Shown: piece after piece, positions 25,621 through 34,802 of the stretch
Layout: each line of letters starts with the position of its first letter
How positions within the stretch are numbered: the stretch's first letter is position 1
NCBI GenBank assembly: GCA_910585075.1
Contig: CAJUED010000003.1
Location: forward strand, 100,691-164,690
Length of the DNA: 64,000 nucleotides
From: an uncultured Lachnospiraceae bacterium
GTDB lineage: Bacteria > Bacillota > Clostridia > Lachnospirales > Lachnospiraceae
Reading direction: 5' to 3'
Notes under the pieces: generated by a model
Told to the model about the DNA's origin: nothing
The model's input: only the letters and a program-made list of their open reading frames with translations
The model's database searches: none
Program-made: the position numbers and the translations under genes

Positions 25621-27037
25621 ATTCGCCGCGGATGTATGCCCGTACTTCTTCCTCATTATCGTCGTACAAATCCGGCGTGATCCCGATATATTTGCACGCC
25701 TCATACAGTACCGGTACCACATCCCTGTGGATTCCCACGCAGTGATGTATGTAAGGTCCTTCCACCACTTTTGCTTCCAGACGCTTCAAGTTCTTTACCT
25801 CTACCCAGAGATAGGTTCCCTTGGTATAAGGGCCCTCCACTCCTTTTGCATTGCCCAGCAGCAGGGAATACTCTCCATTGTCCCCGTCAAACCGACACAG
25901 GGTCAAATCTCCATGCTTCGCCTCCGCTTCCACTGCTCCCGGATGGTCAAAAGCCAGAGGGTAGCCGATCACAGGCCTGCAGGATGCGCCTTCTGCTCCG
26001 CCCAGGCAGGAAATGGGCCAGGGCCCGCAGTGCTGCAAAAGCTCTCCGTTTTCATTATCAGGATGGCGCACCGTCCAGTCTGCAAAAAAGCTGCGGCTCT
26101 CTCCCATACCTGCCGCCTCACACAGAAGGGCCGTAATCGCGCCATGAATATCGGTCTCGCACACCACCGGGAAACCTTCCTCGTTGAGCAGGCTGTTTGC
26201 CGCGCATGGCATAATGCCCAGTTCTCCCTGCAGGGCATTCCAGCACTGGATAGCTCCGGCATTGCAGCCATATCTGTCCGCCAGCCTGCGGATAGCCACC
26301 TTAAGAGCTGCCACATTTTCCAGCTCCCCGTCTTTAATCTGCACGTCAAAGCGCTCTCTGCAGTAAGCCATCACCTGCTCCACTTCCGTCTTTTCTTCCT
26401 TCGCCTTCTTAAGCTCTGTTGTCAGCTCCGGAAGGGGAATGGGAGCTAACTGGATATTGAATTTTTCAAGCAGCTCGCCCTCGTTGCACATGGTAGACCA
26501 GAAGTCAAAAGGCCTTGGGCCAATCTGCAGGATCCTGATGTTCCGGAAAGTTTTTACCACGTTGCACACTGCAAGGAAATTGCGGATCCCCCGCTCAAAC
26601 TCAGGGTCTTCCAGGCGGCAGTTACATAAATATGTAAAAGGTACCCTAAACCTCCTGAGCACTTTGCCTGTGGCAAAAAGGCCGCACTGGCTGTCCCGCA
26701 GACGGATTCCATTCTCATCCGGCCGCTCATCCCTGGGGCCCCAGAGCAGCACCGGCACATCTAACTCTTTGGCCAGCCTTGCCACCTCATACTCCGTTCC
26801 GAAATTTCCATGAGGGAAAAACAGGCCGTCCACCTTTGCAGCCTTAAATTTCTCTGCAATTTTTGCCCTGTCGTTATCGTCATGGAGAAGTCCATCCTCT
26901 GCAATATCGTCGATATCCACAAACTCCACGTTAAGCTCTCTCAACCTTTTTCTTGTCAGATTTGCATACTTTACCGCATCCGGTGCGGAAAAAATACTTC
27001 TTCTGGTGGGCGCCATGCCCAATTTAACTACTGCCAT
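25619..27037 (-). CDS. L-fucose/L-arabinose isomerase-family sugar isomerase
   Basis: 472 aa from ATG 27037, which follows GCAGGAGGCTAAAAAA. The N-terminal Rossmann-like part (KLGMAPTRRS, FFPHGNFGTEYEVARLA, VPVLLWGPRDERP) and the middle part (IRILQIGPRPFDFWSTMCNEGELLEKF) fit the fucose/arabinose isomerase fold. Likely metal ligands are a Glu in NEGELLEKF or CETDIHGA and a C-terminal His (HHCVGIHRD). It should interconvert an aldose and a ketose. As the first gene upstream of a split transketolase and a GlpK-like kinase, it fits the D-apiose-to-apulose step, although other pentoses remain possible. Confidence 0.75.
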   Translation of the reverse strand: MAVVKLGMAPTRRSIFSAPDAVKYANLTRKRLRELNVEFVDIDDIAEDGLLHDDNDRAKIAEKFKAAKVDGLFFPHGNFGTEYEVARLAKELDVPVLLWGPRDERPDENGIRLRDSQCGLFATGKVLRRFRVPFTYLCNCRLEDPEFERGIRNFLAVCNVVKTFRNIRILQIGPRPFDFWSTMCNEGELLEKFNIQLAPIPLPELTTELKKAKEEKTEVEQVMAYCRERFDVQIKDGELENVAALKVAIRRLADRYGCNAGAIQCWNALQGELGIMPCAANSLLNEEGFPVVCETDIHGAITALLCEAAGMGESRSFFADWTVRHPDNENGELLQHCGPWPISCLGGAEGASCRPVIGYPLAFDHPGAVEAEAKHGDLTLCRFDGDNGEYSLLLGNAKGVEGPYTKGTYLWVEVKNLKRLEAKVVEGPYIHHCVGIHRDVVPVLYEACKYIGITPDLYDDNEEEVRAYIRGE

Positions 27038-27642
27038 TTTTTTAGCCTCCTGCACTTTATTTTTCTTTTTTTAAAAGGAATACGCCTACAGCTTTTTATA
27101 ATCACATCTGTCTTCGCATCCTCTTTATTCTCACTTGTCCCAAATGCTATTTGATCATTGTGAAGAATTCTTCTAAATTCAAATATCCAGAGATACTTTG
27201 GCATCTCTTTACATGGCTGTTTTCCTCATTACTTGCGGGAATAAAATGTGAATCAATATAACTGTAAACACAATTTTTTACTTCCGGCACTTCACAAATC
27301 ATCTTAATCGGACTATAAGTGCCATTAAAATATCTTTAAATATTTACATAAATATTTATATTTCTATTTTATTATTATTTATAGTACCATCCGCAAATTG
27401 ATTATTCAATATGCATTATACTCTAAATTTAAATTATATTTTTGTATATTTTTCACATATTTAATATAAATCAAAGAAATTTGTCTTGCGTTTGGTGTGT
27501 TTATATACGATTATATCAAATAAATATTATTGTAAATTTTTATATAAATATTTATCTGCATATACATCGAAATTTATTTCACATCTTGTGCCCTAAATAT
27601 GATAGAATTTTATAGCAGCATAAAAGCAGGAGGAATTTTCTT
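27038..27642. other. AT-rich divergent control region of the sugar locus
   Basis: No gene is seen in 605 bp between the isomerase and regulator B. Palindromes include GAAGAATTCTTC (27162-27173), three copies of TAAATATTTA (27337-27346, 27349-27358, 27545-27554) and CTAAATTTA (27423-27431). These may include LacI operators. The promoters could not be fixed from sequence alone. Confidence 0.5.
27337..27554. promoter_or_regulatory. Candidate operators TAAATATTTA upstream of regulator B
   Basis: Two copies separated by CA form a larger symmetrical site (27337-27358); a third copy (27545-27554) lies about 90 bp before the regulator start. They could be sites for self-control and for the isomerase operon. 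AT richness makes chance occurrence possible. Confidence 0.35.
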
Positions 27643-28650
27643 ATGAGCATAAGTATTAAAGAAATAAGCAAACTGACAGGTTATTCCCAGGCCACCGTAT
27701 CTAACGCCATCAGCGGAAAACGCGCTGTCAGCAGGCAGGCTGCGGAATCTATTTTTGAGGTTGCCCGTGAACATGGTTATTTTCAAAAACAACATATCAC
27801 AAAGATTAAATTTATAAATTTTAAAGACAGTGGAATTGTATGTGCCGATACTCCGTTTTTTTCCGAAGTAATTGAAGGTGTAGCGGAGGAAGGCAAACGC
27901 CTGGGACTGGAGATTATTCTGTGCACCCTTTCCAAAACACGCCCTGATTACGCTGAAACTTTAAATGAAATTTTAAGCGATACCTCTTGTGCGCTCATCA
28001 TCCTTGGCACAGAAATGACAGAAGATGACGCAAAACTTTTTGAAGCTTTCCCTAATCCTCTTGTCATGCTGGACTGTTGGATTGACAGCATGAAATTTAA
28101 TACTGTCCTACATTCCAACACAGATTCCTTTGTGCAGGCAACCGAATATTTAATCCGGTGCGGTCATACCGACATCGGATATCTGGCAGGAAATATCCGC
28201 ATCAAAAATTTCCGCTGCCGTCAGAGCGGATATGAAATTGCAATGGCAAGACATAACCTTCCCATTCATCCAAATTATATTTTTCATTTAACGCCTACAC
28301 TGGATGATTCATTTACGGATATGAACAGACTTCTTGACGAAGGGGCAAAAATGCCTACCGCACTAATAGCGGATAACGACAACATAGCTCTGGGCGCCAT
28401 TAAAGCGCTGATCAGGCATGATTATAAAATTCCGGATGATATATCCATCATAGGTTTTGATGACATTCCATTTTGTACAATATCTTCCCCTGCCCTTACC
28501 ACCGTCAAGGTACATAAAAGAGAGCTGGGGCAGGCTGCCGTACAGCGTCTTGTGGAACTTATCAATAACAACGGTGATTCACAGGTGAAAACCAAAATTG
28601 AGGTTTGCAATGAACTGGTCCTGCGGGAAAGTGTTAGAAATCTTCGGTAA
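27643..28650 (+). CDS. LacI-family transcriptional regulator (B)
   Basis: 335 aa. Helix-turn-helix: IKEISKLTGYSQATVSNAIS. Sensor domain: CADTPFFSEVIEGVAEEG, CALIILGTEMTEDD, LVMLDCWID, ALIADNDNIALGAIKAL, IIGFDDIPFCTISSP. The pattern is close to regulator A at 12298, so the two are paralogues placed at opposite ends of the locus. AGGAGG stands before the ATG. It is divergent from the isomerase operon, the usual layout for local control. Confidence 0.9.
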   Translation: MSISIKEISKLTGYSQATVSNAISGKRAVSRQAAESIFEVAREHGYFQKQHITKIKFINFKDSGIVCADTPFFSEVIEGVAEEGKRLGLEIILCTLSKTRPDYAETLNEILSDTSCALIILGTEMTEDDAKLFEAFPNPLVMLDCWIDSMKFNTVLHSNTDSFVQATEYLIRCGHTDIGYLAGNIRIKNFRCRQSGYEIAMARHNLPIHPNYIFHLTPTLDDSFTDMNRLLDEGAKMPTALIADNDNIALGAIKALIRHDYKIPDDISIIGFDDIPFCTISSPALTTVKVHKRELGQAAVQRLVELINNNGDSQVKTKIEVCNELVLRESVRNLR

Positions 28651-28683
28651 TGGACTATCTGCTATTTCAAATGTCAAATGCCT

Positions 28684-28799
28684 CGTGGCAAACCCACGGG
28701 GCGTGGAAAGTTTACTGCCCACAGAGTACGGTACATCTTTGATTCCCACGAACAACGAGCCAAGCGGCTGCTTGCAGCAGGGTTGTTGACTGTGGGCAG
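28684..28799 (+). ncRNA. Structured RNA candidate with nested stems and a pseudoknot
   Basis: Stems visible by eye: CGTGG-caaac(c)-CCACG (28684-28698); a perfect 10-bp closing stem CTGCCCACAG (28715-28724) with CTGTGGGCAG (28790-28799); inside it AACAAC (28751-28756) with GTTGTT (28782-28787), enclosing AGCC-aagc-GGCT and GCTG-cttg-CAGC. CGTGG (28702-28706) can pair with CCACG (28746-28750) across the closing stem, forming a pseudoknot. The stretch AACGAGCCAAGCGGC and the overall layout recall HEARO/omega RNA of IscB elements, from memory only; no iscB gene is present. It lies 34 nt after regulator B on the same strand. Confidence 0.5.
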
Positions 28800-28824
28800 C
28801 AGTTGTTATAGGACGACCGTTGAC

Positions 28825-29367
28825 TCAAGACTCCATCGGACATCCCTTACACCCTTCGCACCCCCGCGCGGCCACATCCTCGCTTCCCATATTCACAGGG
28901 CTTGTCAGCATACAAATCGCCTGAGAGGATATCCCCTCCCCGGTTCCGGTAAACCCAAGGCCTTCCTCGGTGGTCGCCTTCACGCTGACCTGTTCTACGG
29001 TAATACCCAGGGCCTTTGCAATATTTTCCCGCATGGTATCGATATAAGGTCGCATTTTAGGGGCCTGGGCAATAATCGTGGCGTCAATGTTTTCTATCAA
29101 AAATAAATTATCTTCCAGGAGCTTTCCCACATGCTCCAGCAGTTTCACAGAGGAAATCCCCTTGTAAGCAGGGTCTGTGTCCGGAAAGTGTTTCCCAATA
29201 TCCCCTAAAGCCGCCGCTCCCAGGAGCGCATCCATAATCGCGTGCAAAAGCACATCGGCGTCCGAATGGCCAAGAAGTCCTTTCTCATATGGAATCTCCA
29301 CCCCGCCAAGAATCAGCGCCCTTCCTTCCACTAATCTGTGTACATCATATCCCATTCCTATTCTCAT
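28825..29367 (-). CDS. ispF: 2-C-methyl-D-erythritol 2,4-cyclodiphosphate synthase
   Basis: 180 aa. It catalyses the MEP-pathway cyclisation. The metal ligands appear in GMGYDVHRL (Asp8, His10) and GHSDADVLLHAI (His42); the family motifs KATTEEGLGFTGTGEGISSQA are present. The normal protein ends about ten residues past GEGI; here about 20 more residues follow, with a cysteine-rich tail CEGCKGC. No ispD gene is adjacent. Confidence 0.94.
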   Translation of the reverse strand: MRIGMGYDVHRLVEGRALILGGVEIPYEKGLLGHSDADVLLHAIMDALLGAAALGDIGKHFPDTDPAYKGISSVKLLEHVGKLLEDNLFLIENIDATIIAQAPKMRPYIDTMRENIAKALGITVEQVSVKATTEEGLGFTGTGEGISSQAICMLTSPVNMGSEDVAARGCEGCKGCPMES

Positions 29368-29395
29368 TGTAAATCATGTCCTTTCTGCGGCCCAA

Positions 29396-29451
29396 AGATT
29401 GTAACATCATTATTGATACACATCTCATTATTTGTGCACATATTACAATCT
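29396..29451. repeat. Inverted repeat upstream of ispF
   Basis: AGATTGTAA (29396-29404) and TTACAATCT (29443-29451), a perfect 9-bp inverted repeat with a 38-nt spacer, between ispF and the metalloprotease-like gene. A terminator with a long loop or a looping operator are both possible. Confidence 0.4.
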
Positions 29452-29479
29452 ATGCACATAATGTATCTGTCTCACCGGT

Positions 29480-30154
29480 TCATGCCATCAGTTCCTCGAT
29501 ATACCTCACATCCTCCTGGCTGATATACCCCACCTTATTATAAGATAAAGCAAAGTCCCCCTGCTGTACCGCGTAGCCTCTGTAGACATACTCCCCAAAG
29601 CCGCAGTACACCGTGGCCGTATCCGTCAACACTTCATTTTCCCACGTATCCTTAAAATGTATTCCTTCATAATACAAATGCAGATGCGTTGCTTCGTGGG
29701 CCAGCACCGCAATTACCGTGTCCAGAGTATATCTGGCTCTTAAATCAAGGCGGATAGTGGTAAAGGCCAAATCCGTGGATATCTGCCCGGCCCAGTCCGT
29801 TGCAAGTTCATCAATCACAACCAGCTTTATGAAATCTCCATTGATTCCCAAATGCTCACATATACTGCAGAGGAGCTCCTTAAGGCGCTCCTCATCCCTT
29901 ATGTTCACACTAAGCGCCGAGAGGATATCTTCAGGAACCGTATAGGTTTCATACGTAAATCTCTCTTTCTTTTTTAATACGGTGACACACTTTTGCAAAA
30001 GCTCCTTTGATACTTTTCCAAAAGCCGACGAGGGCACCGGTGATTTATGCAGGATAAAACGCCTGATGATAAAATACACCAGACCAATATAAGGCAATAT
30101 CCTTATAATATCAAAAATTGTCATATGATACAAAAAATACTGTAACCTGTCCAT
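29480..30154 (-). CDS. Putative zinc-binding protein with HExxH motif, membrane-anchored
   Basis: 224 aa. An N-terminal hydrophobic segment (about 15-30) is followed by a soluble domain with LAHEATHLHLYYEG, an HExxH zinc-metalloprotease-type motif. A downstream acidic residue as third ligand (ENEVLTDTATVY) fits a gluzincin-like site. I do not recognise the family. It lies 21 nt from the next gene (30176), with which it forms a short operon. Confidence 0.6.
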   Translation of the reverse strand: MDRLQYFLYHMTIFDIIRILPYIGLVYFIIRRFILHKSPVPSSAFGKVSKELLQKCVTVLKKKERFTYETYTVPEDILSALSVNIRDEERLKELLCSICEHLGINGDFIKLVVIDELATDWAGQISTDLAFTTIRLDLRARYTLDTVIAVLAHEATHLHLYYEGIHFKDTWENEVLTDTATVYCGFGEYVYRGYAVQQGDFALSYNKVGYISQEDVRYIEELMA

Positions 30155-30175
30155 TTTTTACACGCTTTCCAATAT

Positions 30176-30865
30176 TTAAAACTCCCACCAAAAAATTGAC
30201 GTAAACAGAAGCAAAGTCAGCAGCACCGGAAGATATCGAATCTTTCCATATATTTTAGATTTCAAGGTCCTCCGCTTTCTGATAAACGGTTTCAGCTCGG
30301 CCAGAGAGCCTTTGCGAAAGCCCGATTTCGGCACAAGCACAATTCTCCTTTCCGTAAAGAAAAGCAGATAAAGGCTGCGGGTCTCCCCTGTCCGCTTCAG
30401 TTCCTTATAGGGCAGCTTTTTACTGAACTTTCCCTTTACTTCCACGTATTTATCATAAAAATTTACGCTCCTGTTAACGCTTGGCACAAAATGCAACTGT
30501 TCATTAAACCGTTTATCTCCCACCAGCGCCGGAAAAGACCTTATCAAAAGTATTACCGCCCCAATCAGCGATACGGATACTCCCGGCAGAGCAAGATTAA
30601 AACCTGACAGCTCCAAAACGGTGCCTGGGGAAGGCGATGAAAAATAGTCGTACAGCAAGGCCGGGATTTCAGGAATAATCTCCAAAAGAGGGCGGAAAAA
30701 AGCAATCATCATTGCCGCCGCCACAGTGAGCTCAAAGGCAATTCCCACATCCAGCCTTGCAGTTTCCATCTCAGCGCACATTTCCTTTGAAAGGACATAC
30801 TCATTCGTGAAAAAAGAGTAATATAATTTTAAGTCTGTGCCTGAGGGTTCGGATTGAAAAGTCAT
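30176..30865 (-). CDS. YcxB-like membrane protein
   Basis: 229 aa. Two TM segments near 48-68 and 95-120, then a C-terminal domain (about 140-200: VNFYDKYVEVKGKFSKKLPYKEL, LLFFTERRIVLVPKSGF, FIRKR) that matches the YcxB-like pattern, and a final TM (about 208-226). The function of the family is unknown. It is transcribed with the metalloprotease-like gene just downstream. Confidence 0.6.
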   Translation of the reverse strand: MTFQSEPSGTDLKLYYSFFTNEYVLSKEMCAEMETARLDVGIAFELTVAAAMMIAFFRPLLEIIPEIPALLYDYFSSPSPGTVLELSGFNLALPGVSVSLIGAVILLIRSFPALVGDKRFNEQLHFVPSVNRSVNFYDKYVEVKGKFSKKLPYKELKRTGETRSLYLLFFTERRIVLVPKSGFRKGSLAELKPFIRKRRTLKSKIYGKIRYLPVLLTLLLFTSIFWWEF

Positions 30866-30908
30866 ATCGAAACCTCCCCTTTACACCATTAGTAGATTTT
30901 AATACATT

Positions 30909-31124
30909 TCAATATATTTTATTTATCTCCGTAATCCCATACTTTCTCTGAAAGGCCTCAAGCTCCTCCCTGTTCCGTATCAGGGCATCCTCCTTAAATT
31001 CGCCTGTATGAACGTTTCGAAAACCAGCCACCTGCTCTCCGTTACAAATGCTGCATTTCAGTACGGGCAGCCAGTTTTCCCTGTCATACATGGCTGTCTC
31101 TGTCTTTTTCTTTTTCCGGAACAT
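30909..31124 (-). CDS. Small soluble protein of unknown function
   Basis: 71 aa, basic start (MFRKKKKTE) then KCSICNGEQVAGF and a charged C-terminus. No TM. The start lies one base after the stop of the large membrane protein upstream, so translation is probably coupled. The CSIC motif is too short to call a zinc site. Function unknown. Confidence 0.6.
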   Translation of the reverse strand: MFRKKKKTETAMYDRENWLPVLKCSICNGEQVAGFRNVHTGEFKEDALIRNREELEAFQRKYGITEINKIY

Positions 31125-31125
31125 C

Positions 31126-33465
31126 TCAGCCTCCGTAATTCCTCTTTACAAAAATTCTCTGTATTTTTTGAACAGCATAATATCCTGTCAATCCCGCCCA
31201 GAATAGAAAAGATACCATTTCCGCCGTTCTCCAATACCAGGGTTCCTTAAAAGACACCTCCACCGCACCGGTAAAACCGGCCGGAACATTTACCCTCACC
31301 CGATTATTTGTCCCTGTAGATACAGATAAATCCTTTCCATCACTGCGGGCACGATATCCCTGATAGTATAATATCGGCAGTTCCGCATATGCCTCCCCAT
31401 CCGAACCATTTTCAATAAGGATATCCATATACGTCCCTTTTCTCAAACTCATTTCCACATCCACAAGCGTCTCGTCAGATACCTGGACATCTGCCGTCAT
31501 TTCTTCCCAGTCGGTTCCCCGGGGCAGGTATGCTCCATCATAGATAGCTCTTACCGTTAAGTCCCTGACATTATCTTCATATTCAAAAGGTATCATTAAA
31601 TTATCATACTGGAATATATAATCAGCTCCCTGCATGCAGAACAGCATACAAATCACTGCTCCCGCCGCCAACACCTTACGCTTATCAAGCCTTTCCTTTG
31701 CCTTCGTCATCAGAACTACATACATCAATGTAATCAGAGTGGACGCCGCTCCTAAGAAACGCCAGGCAAACTCGATTTTTTTAACCCCTTTATACAGCAA
31801 TGGACAAAATTCCTCCAGCCACATATAAGGGAAAAGATTGGTTGACATCCAAAGAGAAAGTATCGTCATAATAAGCAGGCCAATCAAAAGGCCGTTTCCC
31901 TTTTCTTTCTTTGACCAGGCGTAAACCAAAAAGCAGATGGCCGCCAATATAACAAGGCCTGACATAGGCCCCACCGACATGGGCATGTCCTGATACATTC
32001 CATACAAATCTTCCTTCACATCCGCTATCGCATTGAAAGAAGTGGAAAAAAGCTGAGACACAAAGGCTGAATTAAAGTAAACAGGCATATTCCCCGTATA
32101 ATCCTCTACAGCCAATTCCATATTTCTGTAAGCGTCCAAAAAAGGTAGGGCAAAAAACAGATTGGCCAACAGACATCCGACGGCCGCCTTTCCAAGTGCA
32201 AGACCTGTTTTTTTACGTATCGTCAATTTCCAAAATACGACCATAAATATAACAACGAACAAAATCGTTATAAGGGTTCCAAGCAGGTGGGACTCTATAA
32301 TTCCCGTCGCACCGATTACAAGGTATATCCACCCTTTCTTATATTCCTTTTCTTCTCCATAATAAATTGCCCAAAGGCCAAGCAAGACCAGAGGCAGAAA
32401 AGCCAGCGCCGTAAATGCCCCCAATGCCGCCCGTGTATAAAGAGCCACCAGTCTGTGTAAAAATGATGCATAAATAACCGTTCCAAAAAAGCCGATATAC
32501 TTATCCTTTGCCATTGTCTTAAAACACAGATACCCGTTTCCTATGGTCAGCACATTCATCAGTAAAACATATGCTTTATATGCCGTCCCTATTGGAAAGC
32601 CCAAAAGGTATAAAAGAGCAGGAAAATAAAGAAATATATCCCCATAAAAAATCCCGGTTGCATAGCCATATCCGTTAAACCATTCCGGTTGTATTTTAAC
32701 AGGAAAGACGCCATCTCGTAGTCCCTCTGCTATTGAATACAACCGATAATAATGAAACCTTAAATCATATCCCTTGGGAAGATAGTTCATGGTCATGGGT
32801 AGCTCCACCACAAACAAAAGCGCCAGAAGCCCTATAGCAACCAGACCATTTTCCCGAATCCATATCCGCACTGTCTCTTTGCGATACAGATAAAAATATA
32901 GCAGCACATCGATAACGCCAAAAAGCAGTAAAAGACGTATCATATCTGTAACGGCTGACCGCCCATTTAAATAAGTAATCGTAATCTGTTCAATATGGAC
33001 CGGGTCGAAAAATCCATCATCCATTATATTTTTAATATTTACTTCTGTGTTATTTTTCCTGGAATACACGAAATACGTGGCACTTGTATCATTGTTGGTC
33101 AGTAAAACAGATTCTGTACTTATCCAGGGATATTTATCCTGCCCTCCGTACACTGCCTGCGAATGACAGCCTTGAGAACTGACAGAAGCCGTATTCGCAT
33201 GGTACTGCACTGAAACCGCGTATACGCCTCGCCGCAAGTTGAGAGACTGGGTGATAATCCTTCTGTTTGAACCCTGATCCGTATTTTCAATCCTGCCTCC
33301 CTCCCGCATTTCAAGCCCGTTTTCAGTTTCCTGTGCAAATGAAAGCGTATTCTCCGGAAATGCCACATTGTCGCCCTCACCGCTTTTCAATCTCCCAATT
33401 ATCAGTATTATCAAAAGAAGCATTTCCACCGCCAAAATACTTATCCCTGTAACTTTATTTTTCAT
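31126..33465 (-). CDS. Large YfhO/PTPS-related membrane protein (putative glycosyltransferase-like)
   Basis: 779 aa. One N-terminal TM (about 8-25), an extracytoplasmic beta domain (about 30-175), then roughly 11-12 TM segments with the signature GYDLRFHYYRLYSIAEGLRDGVFPV and GYGYATGIFYGDIFLYFPALLYLLG at the first loops, and a second outer domain and final TM at the C-terminus. This matches the PTPS-related/YfhO-type family, whose members are GT-C-like membrane proteins implicated in glycosylation of lipoteichoic acid or other surface glycans. The acceptor is unknown. The small protein at 30909 follows directly. Confidence 0.72.
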   Translation of the reverse strand: MKNKVTGISILAVEMLLLIILIIGRLKSGEGDNVAFPENTLSFAQETENGLEMREGGRIENTDQGSNRRIITQSLNLRRGVYAVSVQYHANTASVSSQGCHSQAVYGGQDKYPWISTESVLLTNNDTSATYFVYSRKNNTEVNIKNIMDDGFFDPVHIEQITITYLNGRSAVTDMIRLLLLFGVIDVLLYFYLYRKETVRIWIRENGLVAIGLLALLFVVELPMTMNYLPKGYDLRFHYYRLYSIAEGLRDGVFPVKIQPEWFNGYGYATGIFYGDIFLYFPALLYLLGFPIGTAYKAYVLLMNVLTIGNGYLCFKTMAKDKYIGFFGTVIYASFLHRLVALYTRAALGAFTALAFLPLVLLGLWAIYYGEEKEYKKGWIYLVIGATGIIESHLLGTLITILFVVIFMVVFWKLTIRKKTGLALGKAAVGCLLANLFFALPFLDAYRNMELAVEDYTGNMPVYFNSAFVSQLFSTSFNAIADVKEDLYGMYQDMPMSVGPMSGLVILAAICFLVYAWSKKEKGNGLLIGLLIMTILSLWMSTNLFPYMWLEEFCPLLYKGVKKIEFAWRFLGAASTLITLMYVVLMTKAKERLDKRKVLAAGAVICMLFCMQGADYIFQYDNLMIPFEYEDNVRDLTVRAIYDGAYLPRGTDWEEMTADVQVSDETLVDVEMSLRKGTYMDILIENGSDGEAYAELPILYYQGYRARSDGKDLSVSTGTNNRVRVNVPAGFTGAVEVSFKEPWYWRTAEMVSFLFWAGLTGYYAVQKIQRIFVKRNYGG

Positions 33466-33605
33466 AATCGGCTCCTTTTACCTTTCTTCTTCGCCAGAGC
33501 TTTGTGTCCTTTTCACTCTGCTCCCGACCTGGATTCATTAAACTCTTTTGCCTGTTCAGGCAGGTCAATGCTTCCACAATCTATTCATCCCCTTGGCCGC
33601 ATAGT

Positions 33606-34739
33606 TTATAGATTTTTAAAAATCAACTGCGCAAAATCATAAATACACATTCTCCACACATTCCAGTCATGGGCTCCCGGATATTCCTTCCTGATATGGG
33701 AAATCTGTTTTTCCCTCAGTATTTCATCATCCGATGCGAAATGCTCCCAGTAAGGATCCTCGGTACCCATAGCCCGAAAGCAGATGGGATACTGTCTTGC
33801 AAATTCCTCCCTGTCCTTAAGGAGCGCCAGATGCGCATTAACGCTGGGCTCGCCGTGGGACATATCCATCTCGCCCCCTGATATAAAATCTCTCATAAAT
33901 CCACTGAAAATTCCCAGAGCGCAGAAGCTTTCCGGATGGGTAAGCCCTATCATGCTGGTCTGCATGGAGCCCATGGACAGTCCGGCCATGGCACGCATCT
34001 CTTTGGTTCTGCCCACACGGAACTTTTCTTCCACAAAGGGCATCACATCCTGGAACAGCTGTTTTTCCAGCAGCCGGAAATTTACAATCCTTCTGCCTTC
34101 CTCCACGGTCTGCACCATGCCGTTACACATCACCACCACAAAGGGCACCGCTTTTCCTTCCGCAATCAGATTATCCAAAATAAAATGCACCTTCCCGGAA
34201 GCCGTCCAGCCTATTTCATTCTCCCCATGCCCATGTTGTAAATAAAGCACCGGAAATACCCGTTCAGTCTCCTTTTCATATACATAAGGAGTGTAAACCA
34301 TGCAGCTCTCCCATTCCCCGGTAACCTGTGAGAAAAAATATTCCCTTCTCACACTGCCATGAGGCACGTTCTTAATCCGGAAAAAATCATCTTCTTTGGT
34401 GTGCAGGGCCACATAGTTATAGGGCCTGCTGTAACCGTAAGTGATGGGCAGCATGGGTGTCAGGAATTCGGTTCCGTCCACCAAAAGCTGCACATACTGG
34501 ATACCCTTCCGGATAGGATACTCCATCTCCCAGATACCTTCTCCATTCTTAACGCAGGGATACTCCGTTTCCTCTATGAAAACCGATACGATTTTTGCAT
34601 TTGGCACAGCAAACCTAAGATAACAGGAGCCGTCCTCTTTCCATGTAACAGTCTCTACCTGTCCTTCAAAAGGCAGCACCCTGTCAAAGCCAAGGGCCTG
34701 TTCGTTGATATTACTCTTTCCATTCCTGTTTTCCATCAT
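33606..34739 (-). CDS. Fes/esterase-D-type esterase with N-terminal E-set domain
   Basis: 377 aa. An N-terminal immunoglobulin-like domain (about 20-105, VTWKEDGSCYLRFAVPNAKIVSVFIEE) resembles those of CE1-type esterases, and is followed by an alpha/beta hydrolase: HGHGENEIGW, nucleophile elbow AGLSMGSMQT, and the C-terminal His in GAHDWNVWR. No signal peptide, so it should be intracellular. Likely acts on acylated sugars (feruloyl or acetyl xylo-oligosaccharides) or enterobactin-like esters; the substrate is not decidable here. 64 nt separates it from the MATE gene upstream. Confidence 0.8.
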   Translation of the reverse strand: MMENRNGKSNINEQALGFDRVLPFEGQVETVTWKEDGSCYLRFAVPNAKIVSVFIEETEYPCVKNGEGIWEMEYPIRKGIQYVQLLVDGTEFLTPMLPITYGYSRPYNYVALHTKEDDFFRIKNVPHGSVRREYFFSQVTGEWESCMVYTPYVYEKETERVFPVLYLQHGHGENEIGWTASGKVHFILDNLIAEGKAVPFVVVMCNGMVQTVEEGRRIVNFRLLEKQLFQDVMPFVEEKFRVGRTKEMRAMAGLSMGSMQTSMIGLTHPESFCALGIFSGFMRDFISGGEMDMSHGEPSVNAHLALLKDREEFARQYPICFRAMGTEDPYWEHFASDDEILREKQISHIRKEYPGAHDWNVWRMCIYDFAQLIFKNL

Positions 34740-34802
34740 GCTTTCCCTCTCTTTCTCTAGAAACTGCCTAATGCAGCTTCAAACTATATTATTTCTAACT
34801 GC

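Noticed and set aside
28678..29106. A 142-codon plus-strand frame running through the RNA candidate into ispF
   Set aside because: It is antisense to ispF over most of its length, has no ribosome site, and the first part is explained by RNA structure.
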